From: Mycobacterium ostraviense
GTDB taxonomy: Bacteria > Actinomycetota > Actinomycetes > Mycobacteriales > Mycobacteriaceae
Assembly (NCBI RefSeq): GCF_002705925.1
Contig: NZ_NKRE01000001.1
Location: forward strand, 2,504,870 to 2,559,181
Direction: 5' to 3'
Length of the DNA: 54,312 nt
Of this stretch, positions 26,113-35,572 are shown piece after piece (position 1 is the stretch's first letter; every line of letters begins with the position of its first letter). A program made the translations under genes and the position numbers. The notes under the pieces were generated by a model. It was not told the origin of the DNA and searched no databases. It was given only the letters and a program-made list of their open reading frames with translations.

Positions 26113-26895
26113 TCACGAACCGCGGCGTGCTCCCCCGACCTCGGCGACGACGAACAGCCGGCGGAACGGGAAGATCGTGGTACCGTCCGCCCGGCGCGGG
26201 TAGGCGTCGTCCAGCAGCGGAATCAGCTCCTGGCGGAACTGCTCCCAACCCGCGTCGTCCAGCCTGTCCCGCACCGGAACCAGCGCGGTGCCGGTGATCC
26301 ATTCCAGCACCGGGTGCTCACCGGTGAGCTGGTGCAGGTAGGTGGTCTCCCAGGCATCGACCTTGCATCCGGCGTCCATCAGCAGGTTCGCGTAGTGCGC
26401 CGGCGGATGCACCACCGCTCCAACCCGAAACGGGATGTCGCGCAGCAGCTTTGCGTACGGCTCCCGCCGGGCCAGGGTCCGCACCACGGCGTGCGACGGG
26501 GTGTCGAAGTTGCCCGGGACCTGAACCGCCATCCAGGATCCGGCCGGCAGCTCGCCGGCCCAGCGGACCAGCAGTTCCGAGTGTTCGGGCACCCAGTGCA
26601 GTGCGGCGTTGCTGACCACCACGTCGGTGTCTGGCCGAGGCTTCCAGTTCCGCACGTCGCAGGTCGTGGCGTCGATACCGCGTTCCCGGGCGGCGGCGAC
26701 CATTTCCGGTGAACTGTCCAAGGCCTCGATCGTCGCCTCGGGCCAGCGTCGCGCCAGGTGCCGCGTCAGGTGGCCGGGGCCGCAACCCAGGTCGACCACC
26801 CGGCGTGCCCGCTTGGCACCCACCCGCGACACCAAGTCGTAGAACGGACGGCTGCGATGATCCGCAAAGGCCAGGTAGACGTCGGGATCCCACAT
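26113..26895 (-). CDS. tam: Trans-aconitate 2-methyltransferase family protein (Rv0294 homologue)
   Basis: The 260-residue class I SAM-dependent methyltransferase starts at ATG 26895 ([20 protein letters not shown]), matching E. coli Tam. SAM-binding motif I reads [20 protein letters not shown], followed by [13 protein letters not shown] and [13 protein letters not shown]. Tam-type signatures such as [15 protein letters not shown] and EYxRELIPLL-like endings are present. The enzyme is thought to detoxify trans-aconitate, which inhibits aconitase. It diverges from the alpha/beta hydrolase gene, with about 150 nt between starts. Confidence 0.9.
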   Translation of the reverse strand: MWDPDVYLAFADHRSRPFYDLVSRVGAKRARRVVDLGCGPGHLTRHLARRWPEATIEALDSSPEMVAAARERGIDATTCDVRNWKPRPDTDVVVSNAALHWVPEHSELLVRWAGELPAGSWMAVQVPGNFDTPSHAVVRTLARREPYAKLLRDIPFRVGAVVHPPAHYANLLMDAGCKVDAWETTYLHQLTGEHPVLEWITGTALVPVRDRLDDAGWEQFRQELIPLLDDAYPRRADGTTIFPFRRLFVVAEVGGARRGS

Positions 26896-27048
26896 GTCGG
26901 TCCTTCCTGATCAACACCGTCGCCAATCGGGTGTTATGGAACAACCTATTACCGATGGGGTCCGGACGCGCACCGCGTTGCCCAAGAAATTGACGACGCT
27001 GTCGAATTCGCCGGCACCCTGCGATATCGGCGCGATACCATCGACGGG

Positions 27049-28260
27049 ATGTCGGAGTTTTCGGGGATGTCTGAAGCGGATCCCATCGATCCGCCGGTCC
27101 CGATTCCCGACGTGCCCGGGGCCGACGCCGGCGCCGAAGGGCTCCCGCCACGATCTGCGCTCTCGCTGCGGCAGCGTATCGTCGTCGAGTCATCGGCGGT
27201 CGGCGATATCGCGCTGCGCACCGCGGCGTCGTCGGTGCTGTCCACCACGGTGGCACCGGCCGTCGTCGCCACCGCTTTGCTCCGGCTCAATTCCGGCAGC
27301 GAGCGCAGCAACTTGAACTTCTACGCCGAACTGGCCGCCGAACATGATCCGGCGAAGTCCTTTCCGGCACCGACGGATCCGCCCAAGATTTCGTCGCGGC
27401 CCGCCAGCCCGCTCGCCGAGTGGATCGCGCGCGGCACCGTCGACGACATCTCGTTCGCCAGCGGCTTCCGGGCGGTCAACCCCACCATGCGCAAGCAGTG
27501 GAGCGGGTTGACCACAAACAACGTTGTGCGGGCGCAGCATTGGCGCCATGACGACGGGCCGCGCCCCACGCTGTGCGTCATCCACGGTTTCATGGGCTCG
27601 TCGTACTTGCTCAACGGGCTGTTCTTCTCACTGCCGTGGTATTACCGGTCCGGCTACGATGTTCTGTTGTACACCTTGCCGTTTCACGGCAAGCGAGCCG
27701 AGAGGTTATCGCCGTTCAGCGGTTTCGGTTTCTTCGCGGGCGGCTTGAGCGGCTTCGCCGAGGCGATGGCCCAGGCGGTGTACGACTTTCGCTCCATCGT
27801 GGACTACCTGCGCCACACCGGCGTCGAGCGCATCGCGCTGACCGGAATTTCGCTGGGCGGTTACACGTCCGCGCTGGTGGCGTCGGTGGAGAACCGGCTC
27901 GAGGCGGTCATCCCCAACTGCCCGGTGGTCAGCCCGGGCAAACTGTTCGACGAATGGTTTCCGGCTAGCGGGCTGGTCCGGCTGGGCTTATGCCTGTCGC
28001 GCATCAGCCGTGACGAGTTGAGCGCCGGGCTGGCCTACCACGGCCCGCTGAACTATCGGCCGCTGCTGCCCAAGCACCGCCGGATGATCATCACCGGCCT
28101 CGGCGATCGGATGGCTCCACCCGAACATGCCGTAACGCTGTGGGAGCACTGGGATCATTGCGCGCTGCACTGGTTCCCCGGCAGTCACGTCATGCATGTG
28201 AGCCAGTTGGATTACCTGCGGCGGATGACGCTGTTCCTGCGCAGTTTCATGTTCGACTAG
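27049..28260 (+). CDS. Alpha/beta hydrolase fold protein (Rv0293c homologue)
   Basis: The 403-residue protein has an N-terminal 140-residue segment of unknown type. The alpha/beta hydrolase domain follows, with an oxyanion-type HGFMGSSYLLNGLFFSLPWY and nucleophile elbow ALTGISLGGYTSAL (GxSxG). A candidate late His is in FPGSHVMHVSQLDYL, as in ABHD18-like hydrolases. There is no clear signal peptide or membrane helix. It is convergent with eccE3 and their ends overlap by 14 nt. The gene is conserved beside ESX-3 in M. tuberculosis, but no secretion role is established. Confidence 0.85.
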   Translation: MSEFSGMSEADPIDPPVPIPDVPGADAGAEGLPPRSALSLRQRIVVESSAVGDIALRTAASSVLSTTVAPAVVATALLRLNSGSERSNLNFYAELAAEHDPAKSFPAPTDPPKISSRPASPLAEWIARGTVDDISFASGFRAVNPTMRKQWSGLTTNNVVRAQHWRHDDGPRPTLCVIHGFMGSSYLLNGLFFSLPWYYRSGYDVLLYTLPFHGKRAERLSPFSGFGFFAGGLSGFAEAMAQAVYDFRSIVDYLRHTGVERIALTGISLGGYTSALVASVENRLEAVIPNCPVVSPGKLFDEWFPASGLVRLGLCLSRISRDELSAGLAYHGPLNYRPLLPKHRRMIITGLGDRMAPPEHAVTLWEHWDHCALHWFPGSHVMHVSQLDYLRRMTLFLRSFMFD

Positions 28261-29242
28261 CGGCCTCGGTGAGCGACGTGTGGCTCGCCCAAGCCGACGG
28301 GGTGGGCCACACCAGTCGCTCCAGCAAGCCCTCGGGTGTGTCGGTGTGTCCGTCGAGTCGCCGGGTGGACGACGGCTCCAATGCCGCCAGCGCCGGCCAC
28401 TGGCTGCCGCGTTGCAGAGTCAGCCCGGCCAGCGGCGCCGCGCCGTCGGGACGCGTATCGGTGCGGAACGCGCACGCGACGGCAACCGTGGCCGGGCCGC
28501 CCGGTCGACCGGCGGTGCCGATCTCCAATGCCGCCCATGTCTCGCGCGCCGGATGCGACCACACGGCAGCCAATGTTTCGGGCAATGCGGTATCCACGCT
28601 GACCCGGTATGCGGCAAGGTAATCGGAGTCGCCGTGGCGCATGCACCGCCACGTTTCGCGATCGGCTCGAGCCAGCAACCGCGGCACGTCGTCGCGCCCC
28701 ATGCCGACGTCCCAACCGATTTCGCGAAGGTGGTCGGCGAGCCGGCGCGCGGCGACCTCGGCGGTCTGCTGCAACGGGATTCGCGGTGACCGGGCTTGCA
28801 GCGCCGCCAGGTTGGCGGCGGCCGACACCGTCATCCCGATCCACAGCTCCCGCTCACCCGCCGCGTCGACATGCCCGGTGATTCGGACGGCGTCGGCGCG
28901 GATGCCGTAGCGGTCCAGGTACCCGGCTATCAACGGCAGCGGGAGCACCTCCAGGCCCGGGGCCGGCGGACCGATGCGCAGCAGCGCCGTGGTGCGCACC
29001 TCGGTTGCGGAATCGGCACCCGACCGCCGTCGGCGCATCATGGCCAGCCGGCGACGCGTGATGGTGGTGAAGTGCAGTCCGCGCCACCAGCCGAACAGGA
29101 CGATCACCACGACGGCGGCGATCCCGATCAGCCAATAGTCACGGGTCGACTGCCACGGATAAGCCATCGCCGCGGGCACCACCGCCAGCAGCGCCACGGC
29201 GATCCGCCCGTTTCCCGGGCGCGGAATCGAGTTGAGGCTCAC
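28247..29242 (-). CDS. eccE3: ESX-3 membrane component EccE3
   Basis: The 331-residue last gene of the ESX-3 operon starts with GTG at 29242, overlapping the mycP3 stop (GTGA). Two N-terminal transmembrane segments (about 12-30 and 37-52) anchor a soluble C-terminal domain with WIGMTVSAAANLAALQARS and TWRCMRHGDSDYLAAYRVSV. EccE forms the periphery of the hexameric ESX membrane complex with EccB, EccC and EccD. Length and position match M. tuberculosis Rv0292. Confidence 0.93.
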   Translation of the reverse strand: MSLNSIPRPGNGRIAVALLAVVPAAMAYPWQSTRDYWLIGIAAVVVIVLFGWWRGLHFTTITRRRLAMMRRRRSGADSATEVRTTALLRIGPPAPGLEVLPLPLIAGYLDRYGIRADAVRITGHVDAAGERELWIGMTVSAAANLAALQARSPRIPLQQTAEVAARRLADHLREIGWDVGMGRDDVPRLLARADRETWRCMRHGDSDYLAAYRVSVDTALPETLAAVWSHPARETWAALEIGTAGRPGGPATVAVACAFRTDTRPDGAAPLAGLTLQRGSQWPALAALEPSSTRRLDGHTDTPEGLLERLVWPTPSAWASHTSLTEAASRT

Positions 29243-30639
29243 GGGATCGGCTCCTTTCGCCGGCGCACTGTCGCCGCAGTTGCTGCGGTGATGCCGACCA
29301 GCAATGCCAACGCGGCGGCTCCGGCGAACGCGACGTTGCGGGGTGTGGTGTCCTTGGGCTTCGGCGCCGGTGGAACCGCAACCGGTTTGGCCATTGGCGC
29401 CGCGGGCGCCCCTGATTGCGGGGCGGGCAACTGCCAGGTCAGCGCCGCCACCGGATCGACCGCGCCGGCGCCGACGATATTGGACGGGGCGCGGGCGCCG
29501 TTGTGCGCGGTGGCGGTGATGCGGCGCACCACCTCGCCCGCGCTCAGGCCGGGATACTTGCTGCGGACCAGCGCGGCGACGCCGGAGACGTAGCCGGCCG
29601 CGTAGCTGGTGCCGCTGATCGGCACCAGTTGCTGGTGGTCATTGGGAAGGCCGTTGGCCAGGCCACCGCCGTCGCCGTTGCTCACCGACAGAATGTTTTC
29701 CCCGGGTGCGGCGATACCCACCCACGGACCAGCCATGGTGAACTTCGACGGCTGCCCGTCCGGCGCCAGGGATGCCACCGACAACACGTAGGGCTGCCAC
29801 CACGACGGGATGGAGATCGACGTGACGCCGGCCCAGTTGCGTGGATCGTCCGGGCGGCTCAGGTCGGTCAGCGGGTTCGAGTCGCAGGAGCTGCCACCGC
29901 CGCCCGAGCCGACCGCGCCGCTGTTACCGGCGGCGGCCACGATCACCGCGTCCTTGTCCACGGCCGCATACCGGATCGCCGCTCCCAATGCGGACTGGTC
30001 GACCGTCCGGTCGGCGGGCAGGCAGGTCACCGCGGAAATGTTGATCACCCGGGCGCCGAGATCGGCCGCACGCACGATCGCGCGGGACAGCGTGTCCACG
30101 TCGATCGCTGCCCGGGCCAGCGTGGGGTCGCCTCCTGAGGTCCGCGGCGAGAACTTGGCCGAGGTCACCCTGATGGACAGCAACCGCGCCGCCGGCGCGA
30201 TTCCGGCGAAGCCGTCGTCACCGGGCTGCCCGGCGACGACGCCGGCAACCAGGGTGCCGTGCCCGTCGCAGTCGGTCAAGCCGTCGGTCGAATCCACGAA
30301 GTCGCCACCGCCGTCCACGTTCGGCAATCGCGGACCCGGTTGCACCCCGGTGTCGATGATGGCCACCAACTGACCGTCACCGCGCGAGAATTGCCATGCC
30401 GCAGGCAGATTCAGCACCGCTTGGCTGGGTGCCGGGACACCGACGTCGGTACCCGCCATGAGCCCGGAGACGCTGCAGGCGCCGCGTTGCTCCATCGGCT
30501 GCACCGGCCCTGGGGTACCGCTGGGCGGATTCACGGTGGCGTCGACCGCCGGCGGGCCGATAGCCGACGCCGGCGCAGCGGTGGCTACCAGCACAGCCAA
30601 AATTGTTGCGCAGCAACCTAATCCGGCAGCACGTGTCAT
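29239..30639 (-). CDS. mycP3: Mycosin-3, ESX-3 membrane-anchored subtilisin protease
   Basis: The 466-residue protein starts at ATG 30639, overlapping the eccD3 stop (ATGA); the longer ORF upstream is rejected because the signal peptide MTRAAGLGCCATILAVLVA begins here. The subtilase triad is visible: AIIDTG (D96), CDGHGT (H127) and SGTSYAAG (S345), with oxyanion N239 in AAAGNSG. A C-terminal transmembrane helix (VAFAGAAALALLVGITAA) and basic tail anchor it in the membrane. MycP proteases stabilise the ESX complex and process some substrates. Confidence 0.95.
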   Translation of the reverse strand: MTRAAGLGCCATILAVLVATAAPASAIGPPAVDATVNPPSGTPGPVQPMEQRGACSVSGLMAGTDVGVPAPSQAVLNLPAAWQFSRGDGQLVAIIDTGVQPGPRLPNVDGGGDFVDSTDGLTDCDGHGTLVAGVVAGQPGDDGFAGIAPAARLLSIRVTSAKFSPRTSGGDPTLARAAIDVDTLSRAIVRAADLGARVINISAVTCLPADRTVDQSALGAAIRYAAVDKDAVIVAAAGNSGAVGSGGGGSSCDSNPLTDLSRPDDPRNWAGVTSISIPSWWQPYVLSVASLAPDGQPSKFTMAGPWVGIAAPGENILSVSNGDGGGLANGLPNDHQQLVPISGTSYAAGYVSGVAALVRSKYPGLSAGEVVRRITATAHNGARAPSNIVGAGAVDPVAALTWQLPAPQSGAPAAPMAKPVAVPPAPKPKDTTPRNVAFAGAAALALLVGITAATAATVRRRKEPIP

Positions 30640-32054
30640 CGATTTAGCACCCAGGTGAACAGGCCGACCAGGTATGCCATCACCGGGATAAGCGAAACGT
30701 CCAGGCCGGCGGCGACAAAGCCCAGCACGCGGCGCAGCGGCAGGGAGTAGCTGTCCGGCGAGGCAATGGCCGGGTTCAGCGCAACGGCGATCCAGGCCAG
30801 CACGAGTACCGCGAGCACCAGCACCACACCCAAGGCGGCGGCGTAGCGCCCGGTCGCGGTGTAGACCACCACCAGGACTCCCGCCACCAGATGTGGTTGG
30901 GCCAGCAACCAGGCCTTGCAGGCGGCCGAATCCCATACCCGGGCGCGCAGCGCGGTCGCGGCGGCCGTCGCCGCCACCACGTACCAGCCCACGCCAGCGA
31001 CCGCTTCGGGGCGCACCGCGATTGCCACCGATCCCAGGACGCTCAGCAGCACGGCCGCGGCGATGAAACCGCTTTGATGGGCGTCACTGACGCGCACCCG
31101 CCGCGGCAGGTCTTCGAGCACCCGCAACGACGGAGCCGACGGGGTGGGATCCCCGGGCGCCGGGATGACCGGCAACGGAAAGCGCGCCCACAGCGCCGAC
31201 AGCTGAGCCGCCTGGATGGTGATCAGCAGCGCGGCCACGATCAGCCCGCAGCCGACACTGCGCAGCGGCAGCTGCCACAGCAGCTCGGCGCCGGCGGCCA
31301 GCCATACCCCGGCCGCGGTCACCGCGATCGCGGTGAACAAGGCTACGATGCGCTCGCGTTCGGCGCTGGGCACCATCAGGCAGAGCAGTGACCACGCGGT
31401 GACACCCGCGGCCGCCAGCAGCAGCTGCGCCGGCCCGAATTTCCCCGGTACCGCCAGCGCCAGAGCCCCGGCGATCGGCACCAGTGCGGCAATCGACACC
31501 GCGGTCCCCGTTCGTGGCGAACGGGCCGTGATCAGTAACCCGGCCAGCGCCATGACGACCGCGATCCCGCTGACCGTGACCAGGCCGGCCGACGCTCCCG
31601 TCGCCACCCGGTAGCTGACTGCCAGCCCGGTCGCCACCAGCGCCACACCGATCACCGCGGCCAGCGCCCCGCGCTGGATATGCTTTGGCCCCCAAGGGTT
31701 TAGCCGCGAACTCGAGAAGATCATGGCGGCGTCGGCGATGTCCTCGACGATTCCCGGGGCGGCCGGACCGGTGGGCACCGGCTGCAACGCGAGCAGATCA
31801 CCGTCGACCACCCCGACGGTGTCCAGGCTGGCGTCCAGGCTGAACGGTGCACCGCCGATGGGCGCCAGACTTAGGTGCGCGGCCGCACCCAAGCCGGCCT
31901 CGCCGCCGTCGCCGTTCTCCGCCGCGGGAATGACCAAACGCTGGACCGCAGGCAGGATTTCGCGCAGCGGCAGCTCCGCGGGCAGGGCCATCTCCGTCAA
32001 CCGGCTGTCGGCGAGGATAGCGACGCGGACGATCGGCATCACGGTGCCCGACAT
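30636..32054 (-). CDS. eccD3: ESX-3 polytopic membrane channel component EccD3
   Basis: I chose ATG 32054, giving 472 residues, the length I recall for M. tuberculosis Rv0290; a TTG at 32069 is an alternative. The N-terminal 90 residues form a ubiquitin-like domain (MPIVRVAILADSRLTEMALP). About eleven hydrophobic helices follow, e.g. GALAAVIGVALVATGLAV and VLGFVAAGLDVSLIPVMAYL. EccD builds the membrane pore scaffold of the ESX hexamer. The stop overlaps the mycP3 start, and 64 nt separate it from espG3. Confidence 0.94.
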   Translation of the reverse strand: MSGTVMPIVRVAILADSRLTEMALPAELPLREILPAVQRLVIPAAENGDGGEAGLGAAAHLSLAPIGGAPFSLDASLDTVGVVDGDLLALQPVPTGPAAPGIVEDIADAAMIFSSSRLNPWGPKHIQRGALAAVIGVALVATGLAVSYRVATGASAGLVTVSGIAVVMALAGLLITARSPRTGTAVSIAALVPIAGALALAVPGKFGPAQLLLAAAGVTAWSLLCLMVPSAERERIVALFTAIAVTAAGVWLAAGAELLWQLPLRSVGCGLIVAALLITIQAAQLSALWARFPLPVIPAPGDPTPSAPSLRVLEDLPRRVRVSDAHQSGFIAAAVLLSVLGSVAIAVRPEAVAGVGWYVVAATAAATALRARVWDSAACKAWLLAQPHLVAGVLVVVYTATGRYAAALGVVLVLAVLVLAWIAVALNPAIASPDSYSLPLRRVLGFVAAGLDVSLIPVMAYLVGLFTWVLNR

Positions 32055-32118
32055 CACCGGACCGTCCAAATCCGTTGGGGCCGTTGCGGAGACATCGTAC
32101 TCACTTTCTGAATTTCGG

Positions 32119-33024
32119 TTATGAGGGTTGTCCGGAGAAGTCGCGGGACAACCGCTGACCCGAGAACCATTGCCCCTCCGGCAGGTTGGCGATGAGTTGT
32201 TCGATCGCGACGGCAGTCGCGAACGGTTTCCCGGGGCTGAAGGTCGACACCCACTCGCCGTCGAAGGCTCGCGACGGACTGACCAATACCCGGCCCGCGG
32301 TGGTGTCGACGATGCTCAGACCGACGTCGGTAGTGGTGTGCTGGCCGTCCCGGTTGCAGCCGGCGACGATCTCGACGTAGCTGCGCGGCCCGGAGAAGAC
32401 CGCCTCCACCACCGGCCGTGCCGAAGCCGGGATGCCCAGGTAGTCAAGGACTTCCTCGAGCGGGGCGCCGGAGCGCAGCCGCTCGTCGGCGCGAGCGCCG
32501 ACCCGCATGGGCATGCTGAACTCCTCGAACCGGGCCGGCGGCCGCTGCGACAGCCCGACACCGAGGACCGGAACCAGCGCCCGCGGGTCATCGATATCCA
32601 TTGCCGTGAAGGTGACCAGCGCAGCGCTGCGCAGCGCGACAACGGTATTGAACTTCCGGGAGGTCTTGCCGGCGGCGCCGACCCGCCGGGCGACAATGCC
32701 ACGCAGCAACTCGCCGGACCCCTCGGCCGATGCCGGCCCTATGTAACGTAAGTCCAGCCACCGGTCGGGGAAGCACACCACTTTGATCCAGTCGGCCACC
32801 GCGGAGTTAACGGTACCGTCCGGCGACATCAAGCCCAGCCCCGTCAGCTCGTCTTTCTGACGGTCGAAAAACGCATTTCGTTGCGCGCCATCGGTGTATG
32901 GCGGGGTGATGGCCAGCACCCACGGGAAACTGCCGGCCCCGACGCTCTCGGCGATGAACCACGCGTTGTCGACCGTCAACTCGACGGCGTTAGGCTGCGA
33001 GGGTTCTGCAGATTCTGCAACCAT
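32119..33024 (-). CDS. espG3: ESX-3 PE/PPE chaperone EspG3
   Basis: The 301-residue cytosolic chaperone starts about 8 nt after the esxH stop. Family segments include [39 protein letters not shown] and [20 protein letters not shown]. EspG proteins bind the tip of PPE proteins and keep PE-PPE dimers such as PE5-PPE4 soluble for export. No membrane segment is seen. The gene is intact and its length is close to the 295 residues of Rv0289. Confidence 0.93.
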   Translation of the reverse strand: MVAESAEPSQPNAVELTVDNAWFIAESVGAGSFPWVLAITPPYTDGAQRNAFFDRQKDELTGLGLMSPDGTVNSAVADWIKVVCFPDRWLDLRYIGPASAEGSGELLRGIVARRVGAAGKTSRKFNTVVALRSAALVTFTAMDIDDPRALVPVLGVGLSQRPPARFEEFSMPMRVGARADERLRSGAPLEEVLDYLGIPASARPVVEAVFSGPRSYVEIVAGCNRDGQHTTTDVGLSIVDTTAGRVLVSPSRAFDGEWVSTFSPGKPFATAVAIEQLIANLPEGQWFSGQRLSRDFSGQPS

Positions 33025-33032
33025 CTAACTTG

Positions 33033-33323
33033 CTAGCCGCCCCATTTTGCGGCTTCAGCCTGGTCGCGAGCCATCATCGCCATGGTGTTGGCCTCGTGCG
33101 TGCCGGCCATCGACTGATAGGCCCGCACCAGGTCTGCCATGGCCTGGTTCCACTGCGCCTGCCATGCCTGATACGTCAACCCGGTGTCGCCTTGCCAGGC
33201 GTTCGACAGCGCGGACTGCTCGGCGGCGATATCCGAGCCCAGCCCCTGCATGGTGCCGGCATATCCCGACATGTCCCCGGCGTGTCCGAGCATCGCCGGG
33301 TAGTTGTACATGATCTGTGACAT
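33033..33323 (-). CDS. esxH: ESX-3 substrate EsxH (WXG100, TB10.4-like)
   Basis: The 96-residue protein starts [16 protein letters not shown] at ATG 33323; a Met one codon upstream is also possible. The WxG turn reads AWQGDTG. EsxH pairs with EsxG; the complex is secreted by ESX-3 and acts in iron acquisition and host ESCRT interference. Of the zinc ligands described for M. tuberculosis EsxH (H14, H70, H76, E77), H14, H76 and E77 are present but residue 70 is Gln ([14 protein letters not shown]). Confidence 0.95.
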   Translation of the reverse strand: MSQIMYNYPAMLGHAGDMSGYAGTMQGLGSDIAAEQSALSNAWQGDTGLTYQAWQAQWNQAMADLVRAYQSMAGTHEANTMAMMARDQAEAAKWGG

Positions 33324-33368
33324 CACAACTCCTTTCGGTTGTCTGTGGGTTTTCGGTTGTCTGTGGGC

Positions 33369-33662
33369 TCAGAACGCCGTGTAGCTGGACGCAGCCGCGG
33401 AATCGGCGGCCACATACGTTCCGGCGGCGTCACCGAGGTTGGCCTGGGCGATGTCCAGCAGGGCGTTGACCCTGGCCGCTGCCTCCACGAACCGGGCATG
33501 GGCGCCCTGAAACGCGGCGGCGGACTCGCCCTGGTGAAACGCCTGCGCCGACATCGCCGACTGCTCGGCCTGGCCGATCGTGTGCCGCATCAACGCCGCC
33601 TTGGCGCCGAATGCCGACTGGGAGGCCACCAACTGCGGAATGTGGGCATCCAGAAGACTCAT
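33369..33662 (-). CDS. esxG: ESX-3 substrate EsxG (WXG100 family)
   Basis: The 97-residue partner of EsxH begins MSLLDAHIPQLVASQSAFG at ATG 33662. The turn between helices lacks Trp (AFHQGESAAAF), which is normal for EsxG. The C-terminal export signal YxxxD is present as GTYVAADSAAASSY. The gene lies 45 nt upstream of esxH and 33 nt downstream of PPE4, in the usual cassette. The longer ORF start (MPEKGVV) is rejected by family length. Confidence 0.95.
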   Translation of the reverse strand: MSLLDAHIPQLVASQSAFGAKAALMRHTIGQAEQSAMSAQAFHQGESAAAFQGAHARFVEAAARVNALLDIAQANLGDAAGTYVAADSAAASSYTAF

Positions 33663-33695
33663 AACAACCCCTTTCTCTGGCAATTCGGATTTCGG

Positions 33696-35261
33696 TTACT
33701 TGCTGTCGTGGTGCGAAGCGTCGGCTCCCCCTTTCGGTACGCCTTCCTGCAGGCCGTCCCAGCTGCTCGGTACCATCGGCATCCGCGGACCGCCGCCGAA
33801 CTCGTCACCGGCCAGCGCCGTCAGGCCGACAGCATGCAGCACTGGCTCTTTGGTTGCGGTCCCGGCGAACCCGAGCGGGCCCGCCCCCCAGTCGGACGCC
33901 TGGGTGGGGTTCTCGGTTGCCGCGGGGCCAGGGCCGTCACCGGAGTCCATGTCGAGGAATTCGTCGCCATAGTCTCGTAATTCGCGCCGCGCGCGGCGTC
34001 GCGCGCGGGTTGCCACACGGCTTGCCGCTGCCACGCCGGCGGCCGGGATGGTCGCTGCCGGTGCCTTGAGGCTGCCGCGGCCACCCACCGTCGGACCCGA
34101 GGTGGGTCCCCAATCATCAATGCCGCCAACCACGTAGGCGAAACTTGCGGGAGCCGGGGCAGCCGGCGCCGGCGCGGCGCCGGCCGAAGCACCAGCTCCG
34201 GGTGGTGCTGCCGGAGACCCCGCGAGGCCACTGGCCGTTGACGCGAGACTGACAGCCGGCCACGCAGACGCGACGGCGACAGCCAGCGGTGCTCCCGCGG
34301 CCGGGGCGGCAGCCACCGCGATCTCAGTAGGCGCCAGCGCCGCGAACGCAATCGCGCTCAGGCCCAGGCTGAGCCCGGTCGGCACCAGGAAGGGCGAACT
34401 CAAGATCATACCCCAGGTGGGCCAGCCGACGAGGTTGAAGAAAACCTGGTATCCCAGCGCGAACAACAGTGGGCCGTAGGTGATCAACGCCGCTTCCGGG
34501 TTGGTGAGGAAGGCGATGATGATCTTTATCGAGTTACCGATGGGGTCCTGCAGGAACGTCGCGATCTCTCGCAACATCCAGCCGTAGAATCCCGTGTAGG
34601 CGTTCCACATGTCCTGGAGCAGCTGCCAGAGAAACTGCCAGGGGTTGAACGTGGCTGCGGCGGCTTGCGCCTGAGCCGCGTTGGCCACCACCCCGGCGGC
34701 CGGTTCGCCACCGGGATTCACGATTGTCGGCGCTAGCACAGGGCGCGGGACCGACGCCAGCGCGCTACCCGCGGCCGCCTGATACAGGCCCATGGTCGCG
34801 GCGGCCTGAAGCCACATCCGCAGATAGTCGGCCTCGTTGAGCGCGATCGGAATCGTGTTGATGCCAAAAAAGTTCGTCGCCACCAGGATGCCATGGATGA
34901 CGTGGTTGGCCGCCAACTCCGCCAGAGCCGGCATGGCCGCCGAGGCCGCCGTGTAGGCCGCCGCCACAGCCTCGTGCTGGGTTGCGATCGCGGCGCTGTC
35001 GGCGCTGGCCTGCGTCAGCCACGCCACATAGGGCAGATGCGCGGCGACATACTGCTGCGCGCTCGGCCCCTGCCAGCCTCCCGCTTGCACCGCATCCAGG
35101 AGCCCGCTGAGTTCTGCTGCCGCCGCGGCATATTCGGCGCTGAGCAGATTCCAGGCCGCGGCCGCCGCCAGCAGCGAACCCGGACCAGGACCACTGCTCA
35201 GCAACGCCGAATGCACCTCGGGCGGCGACGCAATCCAGATGGGCCCCAAGGGCGCGACCAT
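33696..35261 (-). CDS. PPE4: ESX-3 PPE protein PPE4
   Basis: The 521-residue PPE-SVP-type protein starts [20 protein letters not shown]. The PPE domain covers about residues 1-180 and includes [20 protein letters not shown] and the WxG-like [11 protein letters not shown]. An intervening hydrophobic region (about 240-340) and a Pro/Ala-rich C-terminal half follow, with [20 protein letters not shown] and a terminal [19 protein letters not shown] segment. PPE4 dimerises with PE5, is recognised by EspG3 and is needed with ESX-3 for mycobactin-mediated iron uptake. It starts 3 nt after PE5 ends. Confidence 0.94.
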   Translation of the reverse strand: MVAPLGPIWIASPPEVHSALLSSGPGPGSLLAAAAAWNLLSAEYAAAAAELSGLLDAVQAGGWQGPSAQQYVAAHLPYVAWLTQASADSAAIATQHEAVAAAYTAASAAMPALAELAANHVIHGILVATNFFGINTIPIALNEADYLRMWLQAAATMGLYQAAAGSALASVPRPVLAPTIVNPGGEPAAGVVANAAQAQAAAATFNPWQFLWQLLQDMWNAYTGFYGWMLREIATFLQDPIGNSIKIIIAFLTNPEAALITYGPLLFALGYQVFFNLVGWPTWGMILSSPFLVPTGLSLGLSAIAFAALAPTEIAVAAAPAAGAPLAVAVASAWPAVSLASTASGLAGSPAAPPGAGASAGAAPAPAAPAPASFAYVVGGIDDWGPTSGPTVGGRGSLKAPAATIPAAGVAAASRVATRARRRARRELRDYGDEFLDMDSGDGPGPAATENPTQASDWGAGPLGFAGTATKEPVLHAVGLTALAGDEFGGGPRMPMVPSSWDGLQEGVPKGGADASHHDSK

Positions 35262-35263
35262 GG

Positions 35264-35572
35264 TCAGGCGCCCGCGATCCCGTAGGTAGCCGCGGCCGCC
35301 GCATCACCGGCGAGATAGCTGGCGCCGGATTCGCCCACTCCGACGCCCGCACGCCCCAGTTCTTCGACGCCTTGGGCAGCGACGACGGCGTGCTCCTGCC
35401 CCTGCACGCTGAACTCTGCGGCCGTCTGCAGCGACACCGGATCCACGGCAGGCGGCACCACCGCGGTGATCGACGGAGCCGCGACAGCATGCGCGGCCGC
35501 CAGCCGCGCCGTCAGCGCTTCCACTGCCGCGCTGGCCGCGGCCAGTCCCTCCGGAACCACTCGCAACGTCAT
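35264..35572 (-). CDS. PE5: ESX-3 PE protein PE5
   Basis: The 102-residue short PE protein begins [20 protein letters not shown] at ATG 35572, overlapping the eccC3 stop (ATGA). The YxxxD secretion signal is present as [16 protein letters not shown]5 forms the two-helix partner of PPE4 and is exported through ESX-3. Its length equals that of M. tuberculosis PE5. Confidence 0.95.
   Translation of the reverse strand: MTLRVVPEGLAAASAAVEALTARLAAAHAVAAPSITAVVPPAVDPVSLQTAAEFSVQGQEHAVVAAQGVEELGRAGVGVGESGASYLAGDAAAAATYGIAGA

Noticed and set aside
25980..26130. Possible IS110 transposase remnant (WIGVDAGGAKRDW)
   Set aside because: The match covers about 13 residues and the catalytic DEDD pattern and downstream domain are absent.
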